The translations under genes and the position numbers were made by a program. Below are positions 1 through 6,377 of a stretch of 9,934 nt of DNA, in pieces (position 1 is the stretch's first letter; every line of letters begins with the position of its first letter). This DNA comes from Candidatus Ryanbacteria bacterium (GTDB taxonomy: Bacteria; Patescibacteriota; Minisyncoccia; Ryanbacterales; GWA2-47-10b), in NCBI GenBank assembly GCA_943354465.1, contig CALRCC010000019.1, positions 1-9,934 of the forward strand, in the 5' to 3' direction. The notes below the pieces were generated by a model that was given only the letters and a program-made list of their open reading frames with translations, had not been told where the DNA came from and did not search any database.

Positions 1-290
1 GATCCAAGCAATATGTCTGTATCGTCATGTATGACGGTAAGGTCTTTTGGCTTAACGCCAGCTTCAGTAAGAGCCTTGCCAGATTTATTCATAAAAGTGT
101 TTGGCAGTACGATGAGTGTTTTCTCGCCCTCAATCTCGCCTTTACTGGTGAGTCCTGCGTATTTTTTATTGTCTTCAAATGGCTCAAAGCCGTATTTTTT
201 GGCGATGGCTAGAGCAAGCTCACGCCCAACATTATGGCGCGTACCATCGTATTCTTTGCCAGGATTGCCTAGGCCAACTATGACTTTCAT
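1..290 (-). CDS. pth: Peptidyl-tRNA hydrolase (Pth), C-terminal part outside window
   Basis: Pth cleaves the ester bond of peptidyl-tRNAs that drop off ribosomes, recycling tRNA in the cytosol. Reading leftward from ATG at 290, 96 codons are visible and the frame stays open to the window edge; about half of a usual ~190-residue protein is missing. The start MKVIVGLGNPGKEY and the TRHNVG motif give Asn9 and His19, the PNTFMNKSG segment gives Asn68, and IHDDTD gives Asp89. These match the family's tRNA-binding asparagines, catalytic His and its Asp partner (E. coli N10, H20, N68, D93). The gene lies downstream of the sigma-factor gene on the same strand but beyond that gene's terminator, so it probably has its own promoter. 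No Shine-Dalgarno is visible. The family call is secure; only the 3' part is unseen. Confidence 0.96.
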   Translation of the reverse strand, partial: MKVIVGLGNPGKEYDGTRHNVGRELALAIAKKYGFEPFEDNKKYAGLTSKGEIEGEKTLIVLPNTFMNKSGKALTEAGVKPKDLTVIHDDTDILLG

Positions 291-297
291 AATGTGT

Positions 298-303
298 AGT
301 GTA
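298..303 (-). promoter_or_regulatory. Candidate -10 element for pth
   Basis: On the minus strand TACACT (5 of 6 to TATAAT) ends seven bases before the pth ATG, which would place transcription start at or next to the ATG. No convincing -35 is found at 16-18 bases. The site sits just past the upstream terminator, where a new promoter is expected. The motif is short, so this is tentative. Confidence 0.3.
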
Positions 304-320
304 CTCGTTTTTTATAAAAG

Positions 321-353
321 AAAAAGCCGTCCCAAGATGCCTTGGGACGGCTT
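321..353 (-). terminator. Intrinsic terminator of the sigma-factor gene
   Basis: Bases 324-336 and 341-353 form a perfect 13-bp stem (AAGCCGTCCCAAG and its complement) with a four-base loop. Read leftward, the stem ends in TTTTT, then C and TTTT. It begins four bases after the sigma gene's TAA. In the plus direction there is no T-run, so it acts only on leftward transcription. Confidence 0.93.
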
Positions 354-357
354 GCTG

Positions 358-1074
358 TTATTTGTCGTTGGTCGCGAGAAACCCTTTTATCCTTTCGCAC
401 GCCATTTTATGTATCTGTGATATTCTTCCTTCAGTCAGTTTCATCTTGTATCCGATCTCCCGCATTGTGAGATCCCGTACATAGCGAAGTATAATCACTT
501 TGAGCTCTTTCGCAGGCAGTGCCTGTATCGCTTCGTTCAGCAAAGCCCGTGTTTCTTTTGCTGAGATGCTATCTAGCGAAGGATCTCCTGTCAATATAGG
601 CGTTGCCAAATCCCATGGGTCGCTCCATCTGTCATCACAAGATGGCGATTTCTCATCCTCTATGCTGTTGACTCTTCTAGATAGAATTGTTTCTTTCAGT
701 TTTTGGAAATCATACAGAGACATATTGAGATTGCTCGCAACGATATCTTCTTCAGGAATCGCGCAATTTGTCTGCGTGATTGTCAGTATCGCCGTTTCCA
801 TCTCTTGCAATCTTTTTCTGGTGGTGCGTCCCATGTCATCTACGGTTCGTAGCCAGTCTTGCATAGCTCCAAAAATACGAATGTTGGCGTATGTTTGGAA
901 GCTCGTCTCCTTGGTATGGTCGTAGCATCTCAACGCCTTTAAAAGGCCAATGCGCCCCTCTTGAGCCAAATCATCTGCCATAGTTGTGTGTACCGAGATC
1001 CTCCTAAGACTTGCCTGTATGAGATGTTCATACTTGTCGATCGTCTCCTCTTCCGTCGTTACAGATTGTTCCAT
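358..1074 (-). CDS. Alternative RNA polymerase sigma factor, FliA/WhiG-like (sigma-70 family group 3)
   Basis: A 238-residue sigma factor that would direct RNA polymerase to a specific promoter set. Region 2 spans about residues 13-80: DDLAQEGRIGLLKALRCYD is the core-binding helix, and TSFQTYANIRIFGAMQDWLR resembles the promoter-melting and -10-reading segment of FliA/WhiG proteins. Region 3 lies about 81-130. After a polar linker (about 135-170), region 4 (about 174-232) carries LPAKELKVIILRYV and a helix-turn-helix with LTMREIGYKMKLTEGRISQIH. The lack of a long region 1.1, the total length and the region 3 argue for group 3 rather than the housekeeping factor or an ECF factor. The start at 1074 is supported by a strong Shine-Dalgarno just upstream, the only one in the window. 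The gene stands alone between a consensus promoter and a terminator. No flagellar gene or anti-sigma factor is visible, so its regulon is unknown. Confidence 0.9.
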   Translation of the reverse strand: MEQSVTTEEETIDKYEHLIQASLRRISVHTTMADDLAQEGRIGLLKALRCYDHTKETSFQTYANIRIFGAMQDWLRTVDDMGRTTRKRLQEMETAILTITQTNCAIPEEDIVASNLNMSLYDFQKLKETILSRRVNSIEDEKSPSCDDRWSDPWDLATPILTGDPSLDSISAKETRALLNEAIQALPAKELKVIILRYVRDLTMREIGYKMKLTEGRISQIHKMACERIKGFLATNDK

Positions 1075-1092
1075 ATCCTCCTCTTCCTCCTC
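1075..1092 (-). promoter_or_regulatory. Strong purine-rich ribosome binding site of the sigma gene
   Basis: On the minus strand, two AGGAGG cores lie 2 and 11 bases before the ATG, with an AGAGG register 5 bases before it, in an unbroken purine run. This fixes the sigma start. It stands out because none of the other nine protein genes has a recognisable Shine-Dalgarno. The transcript leader (about 1075-1135) also contains a small 5-bp hairpin, 1106-1110 with 1119-1123. Confidence 0.8.
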
Positions 1093-1141
1093 AACCTCTT
1101 GTTGCGCAAGTATTTATGCTTGCAATGAACTTACTTTGATA

Positions 1142-1170
1142 ATTATAGCATTATAGTTAACTTTTGTCAA
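1142..1170 (-). promoter_or_regulatory. Consensus sigma-70 promoter of the sigma-factor gene
   Basis: On the minus strand TTGACA (1170-1165) is followed by exactly 17 bases and TATAAT (1147-1142). TG one base upstream of the hexamer gives an extended -10 as well. Both hexamers match the vegetative consensus fully. A second TATAAT sits inside the spacer (1155-1150), so the -10 is tandemly repeated. Predicted start is near 1135, giving a leader of about 60 bases. The motif implies transcription by the housekeeping factor rather than autoregulation. Confidence 0.88.
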
Positions 1171-1206
1171 AGCATTCAGTGCTAGTAATAGCCGTTTTCT
1201 TTGCAT

Positions 1207-1235
1207 TTGCCGTAATGGTTTTTTCGGTGTATACT
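1207..1235 (+). promoter_or_regulatory. Candidate promoter of the lepB-ftsA operon
   Basis: TTGCCG (4 of 6) and TATACT (5 of 6) are separated by 17 bases in the gap divergent from the sigma gene. The predicted start is near 1242, only about 16 bases before the lepB ATG. The two divergent -35 elements lie about 36 bases apart, close enough for a shared regulator, though no operator is evident. Confidence 0.5.
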
Positions 1236-1257
1236 AGCATCACTTTTATTGTCATTT

Positions 1258-1806
1258 ATGCCTCCAGAAGAAAAAACTCACACACTAAAAAACGAGGTAC
1301 GAGAGGTCATTCGTGTGCTTTTGATCTCCCTCGCGGTGGTCATTCCTATACGGATTTTTATCGCTCAGCCATTTATAGTGCGAGGCGCATCTATGGAGCC
1401 TACCTTTCATGATGGAGAATACTTGATAGTAGATGAGATATCGCTAAGATTTAATGAGCTAAAGCGCGGAGAGGTGGTCATCTTTAGGTATCCCAAAGAT
1501 CCAAAGAGTTTCTTCATAAAGAGGATCATAGGCCTTCCTCGTGAGACTATAGTGATCCGTGACGGGCGTGTATATCTTTCAAAGTCAGGAGAGGATCTTG
1601 AATTGATTGATGAGCCTTATATCGGCGATGAAGTTTTTACTATGCCAGATAAGGCAGTAGTGCTCGGTGACGATGAATACTTTGTTTTAGGGGATAATCG
1701 TCCATATAGCTCTGACTCCCGCGCATGGGGACCGCTTGATCTCAAATATATAATCGGTAGAACCTTTATTCGTTTATGGCCGCCAAGCAGATTAAACCTT
1801 CTGTAA
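1258..1806 (+). CDS. lepB: Signal peptidase I
   Basis: This membrane serine protease removes signal peptides from exported proteins, acting on the outer face of the cytoplasmic membrane. The 182-residue product has a charged N-terminus, one hydrophobic segment at about residues 18-38 (VIRVLLISLAVVIPIRIFIA) and then the family boxes in order. Box B is VRGASMEPTF with nucleophile Ser45, box D is FFIKRIIGLP with general-base Lys88, and box E is GDNRPYSSDSRAWG. Box C-like YLIVDE and RGEVVIF lie between B and D. Length and single membrane segment resemble short Gram-positive-type SipS proteins rather than the two-segment E. coli form. A TTG nine bases upstream in frame is possible, but ATG at 1258 is preferred. 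It is the first gene of a tightly spaced operon; hisS follows after 10 bases. No Shine-Dalgarno is seen. Confidence 0.95.
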   Translation: MPPEEKTHTLKNEVREVIRVLLISLAVVIPIRIFIAQPFIVRGASMEPTFHDGEYLIVDEISLRFNELKRGEVVIFRYPKDPKSFFIKRIIGLPRETIVIRDGRVYLSKSGEDLELIDEPYIGDEVFTMPDKAVVLGDDEYFVLGDNRPYSSDSRAWGPLDLKYIIGRTFIRLWPPSRLNLL

Positions 1807-1816
1807 GAAAAATATT

Positions 1817-3118
1817 ATGCAAAAACCACAAAAAAAAGAGCTTATAGCAAGTGTAAAGGGTATGCACGATCTCTTGGGCGATGATTATGCATATGTTGAG
1901 CGCGTGATAAAAGAGGTAAGGCGCGTTAGCGATTACTACGGATTTTCTCCAATCACTACACCTCATTTAGAAAAAACAGAGCTTTTTGAACGACCCCTTG
2001 GCGCAGAGTCCGATGTAGTTGAAAAACAAATGTACAGTTTGCGTACCAAAGGAGGCGACCGCCTTACTTTGCGTCCAGAGGGTACGGCACCAATCATGCG
2101 CGCATATTTTGAACACGGTATGGGCAGTATGCCACAGCCAGTAAAAGTTTTTTATGGAGGATCATTTTTTCGCCACGAAAATCCGCAAGCGGGACGCTTT
2201 CGCGAGTTTCATCAGGCTGGGGTCGAGGTTATAGGGGATGATGATGCTATCAATGATGCCCTTGTTATACGCATTCTTGTATCGGCGATTCAATCTCTTG
2301 GGCTCAAAGACATTATGGTCAACATAAATACTATCGGCGATAAAGTGTGTCGTCCAGCATTTCGCAAAGAACTTATAAATTATTATCGCAAGCATCAGGA
2401 GCGTGTTTGCAAGGATTGCAAACGTCGTATCAAAGAAAACCCGTTGCGATTGCTAGATTGTAAAGAAGAGGTTTGCATGCAGATAGCAAAGCACGCGCCA
2501 CAGATGGTTGATTATGCCTGTGAGTTTTGCAAAAAACATTTTGCTGAAGTCCTTGAGTACCTTGATGAGTCGTCTATCCCGTATTTTCTTGATAGCCACA
2601 TGGTTCGTGGATTCGATTATTATGGACGTACAGTATTTGAGATTATACCGACTGATGCCGGTGACGGTATAGTCCCACAGGCGATTGGTGGTGGCGGAAG
2701 ATATGATGATCTTGCTGAATTGATGGGGGCGCGCAAAACCCCAGCTGTTGGCGGAGCGTTGGGTGCAGAACGAGTTGCCGATTTGCTCCGCAAAAAGGGG
2801 ATAAAAGCGAGATCAGAGACGCATCCAAAGATATTTCTTATCCAGCTGGGGCCTGCGGCAAAGAAAAAAAGTCTTGTACTCCTTGAAGATTTGCGCAAGA
2901 TCGGAGTACCAGTAATGCAAACGCTTGCCAAAGATAGTCTACGCGCACAGCTGGCAATAGTCTCAAAGCTCCATATACCTATAGCGCTGATTGTAGGACA
3001 GAAAGAAGCGCTAGATGGTACGGTCGCACTCCGCAATATGGAGACTGGTGTACAGGAGACTATTCCCACAGAGAAATTTATTGGTACAATAAAGGCAAGA
3101 TTAAAAGAATTCTCATAA
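1817..3118 (+). CDS. hisS: Histidyl-tRNA synthetase
   Basis: This class II aminoacyl-tRNA synthetase charges tRNA-His in the cytosol. The 433-residue length is normal. Motif 1 lies about residues 31-56. Motif 2 (about 109-140) contains SFFRHENPQAGRFREFHQAG, with the ATP-binding Arg119. The histidine-binding signature RGFDYYGRTVFE is at 264-275, and motif 3 is GGALGAERVA near 312-321 after GGGGRYDDL. The C-terminal anticodon-binding domain occupies about 335-433. The insertion domain has Cys198, Cys201, Cys215 and Cys220 around NPLRLLDC, plus Cys235 and Cys238. The first part is common in many bacterial HisRS; metal binding is possible but unproven. The gene sits 10 bases after lepB and 20 before rpsU, so it is probably co-transcribed. 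No Shine-Dalgarno is seen before the ATG. Confidence 0.97.
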   Translation: MQKPQKKELIASVKGMHDLLGDDYAYVERVIKEVRRVSDYYGFSPITTPHLEKTELFERPLGAESDVVEKQMYSLRTKGGDRLTLRPEGTAPIMRAYFEHGMGSMPQPVKVFYGGSFFRHENPQAGRFREFHQAGVEVIGDDDAINDALVIRILVSAIQSLGLKDIMVNINTIGDKVCRPAFRKELINYYRKHQERVCKDCKRRIKENPLRLLDCKEEVCMQIAKHAPQMVDYACEFCKKHFAEVLEYLDESSIPYFLDSHMVRGFDYYGRTVFEIIPTDAGDGIVPQAIGGGGRYDDLAELMGARKTPAVGGALGAERVADLLRKKGIKARSETHPKIFLIQLGPAAKKKSLVLLEDLRKIGVPVMQTLAKDSLRAQLAIVSKLHIPIALIVGQKEALDGTVALRNMETGVQETIPTEKFIGTIKARLKEFS

Positions 3119-3138
3119 ATTACTACTAGAAAATAATT

Positions 3139-3354
3139 ATGGTTACAGTATTAAAACGCGAAAAAGAGACGACTGGGTCGCTATTGCGACGCTTTAGCAA
3201 AAAGGTACAGCAGTCAAAAATCTTACTAAAGGCGCGTACACTCAATGTGCGCTCGCGTCCAAAGTCAAAGACAAAAAAGAAAAAAGATGCTCTACGCAGG
3301 GTTACGAAGCGTAAGGAATACGATAGACTTCGCAAATTAGGTAAAGAAGTATAG
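3139..3354 (+). CDS. rpsU: Small ribosomal subunit protein bS21
   Basis: A 71-residue, strongly basic protein of the 30S platform, near the 3' end of 16S rRNA where mRNA is selected. The start MVTVLKREKETTGSLLRRFSKKVQQSKILL matches the family's conserved first helix region. The tail is rich in Lys and Arg (residues 37-58) and ends RKEYDRLRKLGKEV. Length equals the E. coli protein. It is followed after 6 bases by yqeY, a pairing seen in many bacteria. The ATG lies in an A/T-rich stretch without a Shine-Dalgarno. This matters because bS21 has been tied to handling of the anti-Shine-Dalgarno in flavobacteria, where rpsU itself keeps a strong Shine-Dalgarno. Confidence 0.94.
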   Translation: MVTVLKREKETTGSLLRRFSKKVQQSKILLKARTLNVRSRPKSKTKKKKDALRRVTKRKEYDRLRKLGKEV

Positions 3355-3360
3355 TCATTG

Positions 3361-3828
3361 ATGGAACTAACAGCGCAATTACGAACAGATCTTAAAAGTG
3401 CCATGCAGGCAGGCGATCAGAAGCGCACAAGTGTTTTGCGTATGATTTTTTCCGCTATCAAAAACAAAGAAATCGAAGAACACAAAAAAGATATTGGGCT
3501 TGGCGATGAAGAGGTCATAGCAGTCATCAGACGTGAGGCGAAAAAACGCAAAGATGCTGTCGCAGAATATGAAAAAGCTGGACGGCCAGAACTCGCAGAA
3601 TCAGAAAAAGAGGAGCTTGCAATGTTGGATATTTATTTGCCACAAGAAATTTCTGATGATGAGATTATGCGCGCTATAAACGATGGCATTCACCAACTTG
3701 GATCTCCGTCTGAAAAAGATACAGGCGCCCTTATGAAAATAATTATGCCATCTCTAAAGGGACGTGCTTCCGGTGATCGTATTACTAAACTTGCCAAGGA
3801 TGCTCTCGCTGGGCAGGCATCAGTGTAG
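3361..3828 (+). CDS. yqeY: GatB/YqeY domain protein
   Basis: A 155-residue cytosolic protein of the YqeY family, which resembles the C-terminal tRNA-contacting domain of the GatB amidotransferase subunit. The molecular role of stand-alone YqeY is not settled; a link to tRNA or translation is inferred from the domain and from its frequent place next to rpsU. The N-terminal helical half (residues 1-95) has LRTDLKSAMQAGDQKRTSVLRMI and AVAEYEKAGRPELAESEKEE, both typical. The C-terminal half has IYLPQEISDDEI and a glycine-containing stretch at about 120-142 (TGALMKIIMPSLKGRASGDR). A TTG codon directly precedes the ATG in frame; ATG at 3361 is taken as start. Gaps are 6 bases from rpsU and 9 to ftsA. 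Confidence 0.93.
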   Translation: MELTAQLRTDLKSAMQAGDQKRTSVLRMIFSAIKNKEIEEHKKDIGLGDEEVIAVIRREAKKRKDAVAEYEKAGRPELAESEKEELAMLDIYLPQEISDDEIMRAINDGIHQLGSPSEKDTGALMKIIMPSLKGRASGDRITKLAKDALAGQASV

Positions 3829-3837
3829 TATGTATTG

Positions 3838-5064
3838 ATGGCGCGACCTCATTATTTTATTGGGCTTGATGTAGGATCGGCGAATGTACGCTTTGTAGCT
3901 TTACAGAGAAATGACTCTGGCAGTCTTTTTGTAGCTGGGGTTTCTGAACAGCCACTTGATGGTGTACGCAAAGGCGCTGTAGCATCGCCTGATTTGGTGG
4001 CGCGAGGTATCTCAAAAGCGGCGCTTGAGCTTAAAAAACAATATGGCATTGAAGCCAGTCATGCAGTCGTTTCATTGGGTGAGCCGCGGATCGCTGGAGT
4101 CGTGTCAAAAGGTGCCGTGTCTATTTCGCGCGCGGACGGCGAGGTAACCCGTGAAGATGTGGCGCGTTGTATCGAGAATGCGGAAGGCGCACTTCCTCGC
4201 CTTGGCAACCGCGAGATCCTTCATCAGTTTCCGCTTTTTTATAATGTTGATCATGACGCGCATTTACGCGAGGCAGTTGGTTTGGTGGGGGCAAAGCTTG
4301 GGGCAGAGGCTTTATTTATCACAGCGTTTTCATCGCATATAAAAAATTTATATCGTGCCGTTGAGCTTGCTGATATAGTGGCTGATGATGTGCTAGCCAC
4401 TCCATACGCAACATCATTTAACACATTGTCACGCAAGCAAAAAGAAGTAGGATGCGTTCTTGTAGATATTGGCGCCCAGACATCTGGCGTCGCAGTTTTT
4501 GAGGAAGGCATGCTGGCATCGCTTGAGATTATCCCGATTGGTTCCGGTCATATCACATATGATATAGGCCTTGGGTTTCAGATTGATACCGCATCTGCAG
4601 AGCGCGTTAAGCGTAATCTCGAATCGTTTCTTGAACAGGGCAAAAAGGAGATTCGTCTTTCCGATTTTCCAAAGAATTTTGAAGACAGCTTCTCACAGCG
4701 CAAACTTAAAGAAATAGTCTCTGCGCGCCTTGGAGATATATTTGAGCTAGTAGCAAAGCATTTAAAGCGCATTGATCGCGCAGAATTATTGCCTGGAGGT
4801 GTTATTTTGTCTGGCGGAGGTTCAAAACTTTTTGATATTCAGCAAATAGCGCGTGATGAGTTGCGTCTTCCTGTAGAATTGGCGCAAGGCATACCAGGGT
4901 TAGGCGAGCACAAAGAGCTTGTAGCGAGCCTTGAATGGATGACTGCTACAGGGCTTGCGCGCTTCGCGGCTGAACAGCATTCACCAGCAGGACGTATGTC
5001 TGACATTCTAGCATCTTCATTTTCTCAGCGCGTTAAAAGGGTTCTACGCTCACTCATTCCATAA
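3838..5064 (+). CDS. ftsA: Cell division protein FtsA
   Basis: This actin-like ATPase tethers FtsZ filaments to the inner membrane and recruits later division proteins. The 408-residue product shows the phosphate-1 loop IGLDVGSANVRF (8-19). The FtsA-specific 1C subdomain follows, including HQFPLFYNVDHDAHLREAVG and GLVGAKLGAEALFITA. The phosphate-2 motif is LVDIGAQTSGVAVF (208-221) and the adenosine motif GGVILSGGGSKL (320-331). The last residues (about 391-408, ASSFSQRVKRVLRSLIP) form a basic amphipathic helix suited to membrane targeting. The phosphate-2 loop lacks the usual GGGTTD pattern. A PilM/FtsA relative is conceivable, but the 1C region, C-terminal helix and position before ftsZ favour FtsA. 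TTG precedes the ATG in frame; ATG at 3838 is chosen. It ends the dense operon from lepB. Confidence 0.93.
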   Translation: MARPHYFIGLDVGSANVRFVALQRNDSGSLFVAGVSEQPLDGVRKGAVASPDLVARGISKAALELKKQYGIEASHAVVSLGEPRIAGVVSKGAVSISRADGEVTREDVARCIENAEGALPRLGNREILHQFPLFYNVDHDAHLREAVGLVGAKLGAEALFITAFSSHIKNLYRAVELADIVADDVLATPYATSFNTLSRKQKEVGCVLVDIGAQTSGVAVFEEGMLASLEIIPIGSGHITYDIGLGFQIDTASAERVKRNLESFLEQGKKEIRLSDFPKNFEDSFSQRKLKEIVSARLGDIFELVAKHLKRIDRAELLPGGVILSGGGSKLFDIQQIARDELRLPVELAQGIPGLGEHKELVASLEWMTATGLARFAAEQHSPAGRMSDILASSFSQRVKRVLRSLIP

Positions 5065-5076
5065 AAACTATAGTTT
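5065..5076. repeat. 12-bp perfect palindrome after the ftsA stop
   Basis: AAACTATAGTTT begins immediately after the ftsA TAA. It overlaps a TTGACG hexamer (5075-5080) that repeats at 5128-5133. It is too A/T-rich and lacks a proper T-run for a convincing terminator. An operator for ftsZ control is possible but unsupported beyond symmetry. Confidence 0.35.
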
Positions 5077-5127
5077 GACGATATTGTAAACTCTGTGGTC
5101 TAGGAGACTTTATATGGTTATTTTTCC

Positions 5128-5157
5128 TTGACGCGTATCGTTTTACAAAGCTAGAGT
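5128..5157 (+). promoter_or_regulatory. Candidate ftsZ promoter giving a leaderless transcript
   Basis: TTGACG (5 of 6) is followed by 18 bases and TAGAGT (4 of 6: T, A, A and T match). The -10 ends six bases before the ftsZ ATG, so transcription would start at about the A of ATG. The 99-base gap after ftsA, much larger than the operon's other gaps, fits a separate promoter. No Shine-Dalgarno is present, which is consistent with a leaderless mRNA. Confidence 0.5.
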
Positions 5158-5163
5158 GAAGCC

Positions 5164-6276
5164 ATGCCACGCATTAACCCAGAAGCTGAAACATTCGCTC
5201 GTATCAAAGTTTTTGGCATGGGCGGGTCTGGAGGTAATGCCATTGATCACATGATTAGGGCGAAAGTCCCTGGCGTTGATTTCGTCGCCATAAATACTGA
5301 CGCGCAAGATTTACATCATTCGTTAGCTCCAAGAAAAATCCATATTGGTAAATCTGCAACACGCGGACTTGGTGCTGGCATGGATCCGTCACTCGGACGG
5401 CAAGCAGCAGAAGAAAATAAAAACGAAATCACGGAGCTTGTACGCGGTGTTGATATGGTATTTATCGCGGGAGGATTTGGAGGAGGCACTTGTACTGGTG
5501 CGGCGCCAGTTGTAGCAGAGATAGCGCGCAATGAAGGGGCGCTGACAGTAGCCGTTGTCACTCGTCCATTCGCGTTTGAAGGATCAGAGCGCAATCGTAT
5601 AGCCGATGAAGGGTTACAGCGTCTTCGCGAAACAGTTGATGCGATTATTGTAATACCAAATGATCGCATTTTAAGCATGATTGAAAAGAAAACTTCATTT
5701 TTAGATGCATTTTCAAAGTGTGATGAGGTGTTGAGACAGGCGGTACAGGGTATCTCTGATTTAATCACGCTACCAGGTATTATTAATGTTGATTTTTCTG
5801 ATATCCGTGCGGTTATGAAAAATGCCGGATCTGCTCTTATGGGTATCGGCAAGGCCACTGGAGATGAGCGGGCGATTCAGGCCGCAAAACAAGCGATCAA
5901 CTCACCATTGTTGGACATATCTATAGAGGGAGCACACGGCGTTTTGTTTTCAGTATCAGGCGGTGATGATTTGACTATGTGGGAGGTAAATGAAGCGGCA
6001 AAAATAATTACAGAGAGTATCGCTAAAGATGCCAAAGTTATATTCGGAGCAGTCAAAGATGACCGTTTGCGTAAGGGGGAGCTCAAAATAACAGTCGTTG
6101 CAACAGGATTTGGAGACGGATATTCTCCAATCGTTGCAAAAAGCCCAAATTTATTTTCAGCTCTTCCTAGAAAAGAAGACGTTTTGACTCCGCGAACGAT
6201 AAAGCCGTCTTCTGAAGAGTCATCATCCGACGAATGGGACGCGATCCCAGCATTTTTGCGCAGAACAAAAAAATAA
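5164..6276 (+). CDS. ftsZ: Cell division protein FtsZ
   Basis: This tubulin-like GTPase forms the cytokinetic ring. In the 370-residue product, the N-terminal GTPase domain has IKVFGMGGSGGNAIDHM (14-30) and AINTDAQDL (42-50). The tubulin signature at 106-112 reads GGGTCTG, with Cys110 where Gly is usual, followed by AAPVVAEIAR. Further on are TRPFAFEG and NRIADEGL. The T7 catalytic loop GIINVDFSDIRAVM (205-218) supplies Asp210 and Asp213. The C-terminal domain follows to about 318, then a short linker and a conserved tail peptide AIPAFLRRTKK (360-370), the expected docking site for FtsA. A linker of about 40 residues is short. The gene lies downstream of ftsA with a probable own promoter. The ATG at 5164 has no Shine-Dalgarno. 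Confidence 0.97.
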   Translation: MPRINPEAETFARIKVFGMGGSGGNAIDHMIRAKVPGVDFVAINTDAQDLHHSLAPRKIHIGKSATRGLGAGMDPSLGRQAAEENKNEITELVRGVDMVFIAGGFGGGTCTGAAPVVAEIARNEGALTVAVVTRPFAFEGSERNRIADEGLQRLRETVDAIIVIPNDRILSMIEKKTSFLDAFSKCDEVLRQAVQGISDLITLPGIINVDFSDIRAVMKNAGSALMGIGKATGDERAIQAAKQAINSPLLDISIEGAHGVLFSVSGGDDLTMWEVNEAAKIITESIAKDAKVIFGAVKDDRLRKGELKITVVATGFGDGYSPIVAKSPNLFSALPRKEDVLTPRTIKPSSEESSSDEWDAIPAFLRRTKK

Positions 6277-6295
6277 GAGCCAGTCACAATACCAT

Positions 6296-6316
6296 AGATT
6301 GGCGGCACAATCTTTT
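6296..6316 (+). terminator. Weak candidate terminator after ftsZ
   Basis: AGATTG (6296-6301) and CAATCT (6308-6313) form a 6-bp stem with a six-base loop, and the last stem T runs into TTT then C. The stem is short and A/T-rich, so termination would be inefficient at best. It is the only such structure in the 122-base ftsZ-nrdJ gap. Confidence 0.3.
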
Positions 6317-6328
6317 CAAAAAGTAGAG

Positions 6329-6337
6329 TTATCCACT
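6329..6337 (+). promoter_or_regulatory. Single DnaA-box-like 9-mer upstream of nrdJ
   Basis: TTATCCACT matches 8 of 9 bases of the DnaA box TTATCCACA. Only one copy is present and there is no A/T-rich unwinding region or box cluster, so this is not an origin. DnaA boxes do occur before E. coli nrdAB, which makes the position suggestive, but a chance match cannot be excluded. Confidence 0.2.
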
Positions 6338-6361
6338 TCCAGCAATGCAGTAGAGAGGCAT

Positions 6362-6377
6362 ACACTATTAATACTGT
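6362..6377 (+). promoter_or_regulatory. Candidate NrdR box upstream of ribonucleotide reductase
   Basis: ACACTATTAATACTGT matches 13 of 16 positions of the NrdR consensus acaCwAtATaTwGtgt and lies 21 bases before the nrdJ start. It overlaps the presumed promoter, where a repressor would act. A second, much weaker half-match (10 of 16) starts 21 bases downstream at 6383, i.e. two helical turns. NrdR is the usual repressor of ribonucleotide reductase genes; its gene is not in this window. Confidence 0.45.

Noticed and set aside
1..4. GATC at the first base as a sign of a cloning junction or a gene disruption at pth
   Set aside because: The pth frame is intact up to the edge and a four-base match is expected by chance often enough; the gene is simply cut by the window.
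1164..1412. 82-residue open frame beginning with a hydrophobic, signal-like stretch between the sigma gene and lepB
   Set aside because: It starts at a TTG inside the divergent promoter region, overlaps the well-supported lepB in another frame for over 150 bases, and its second half is low-quality shadow sequence.
3838..5064. FtsA as a type IV pilus PilM protein
   Set aside because: The 1C subdomain, the C-terminal amphipathic helix and the position directly before ftsZ favour FtsA. No pilN, pilO or pilQ is near.
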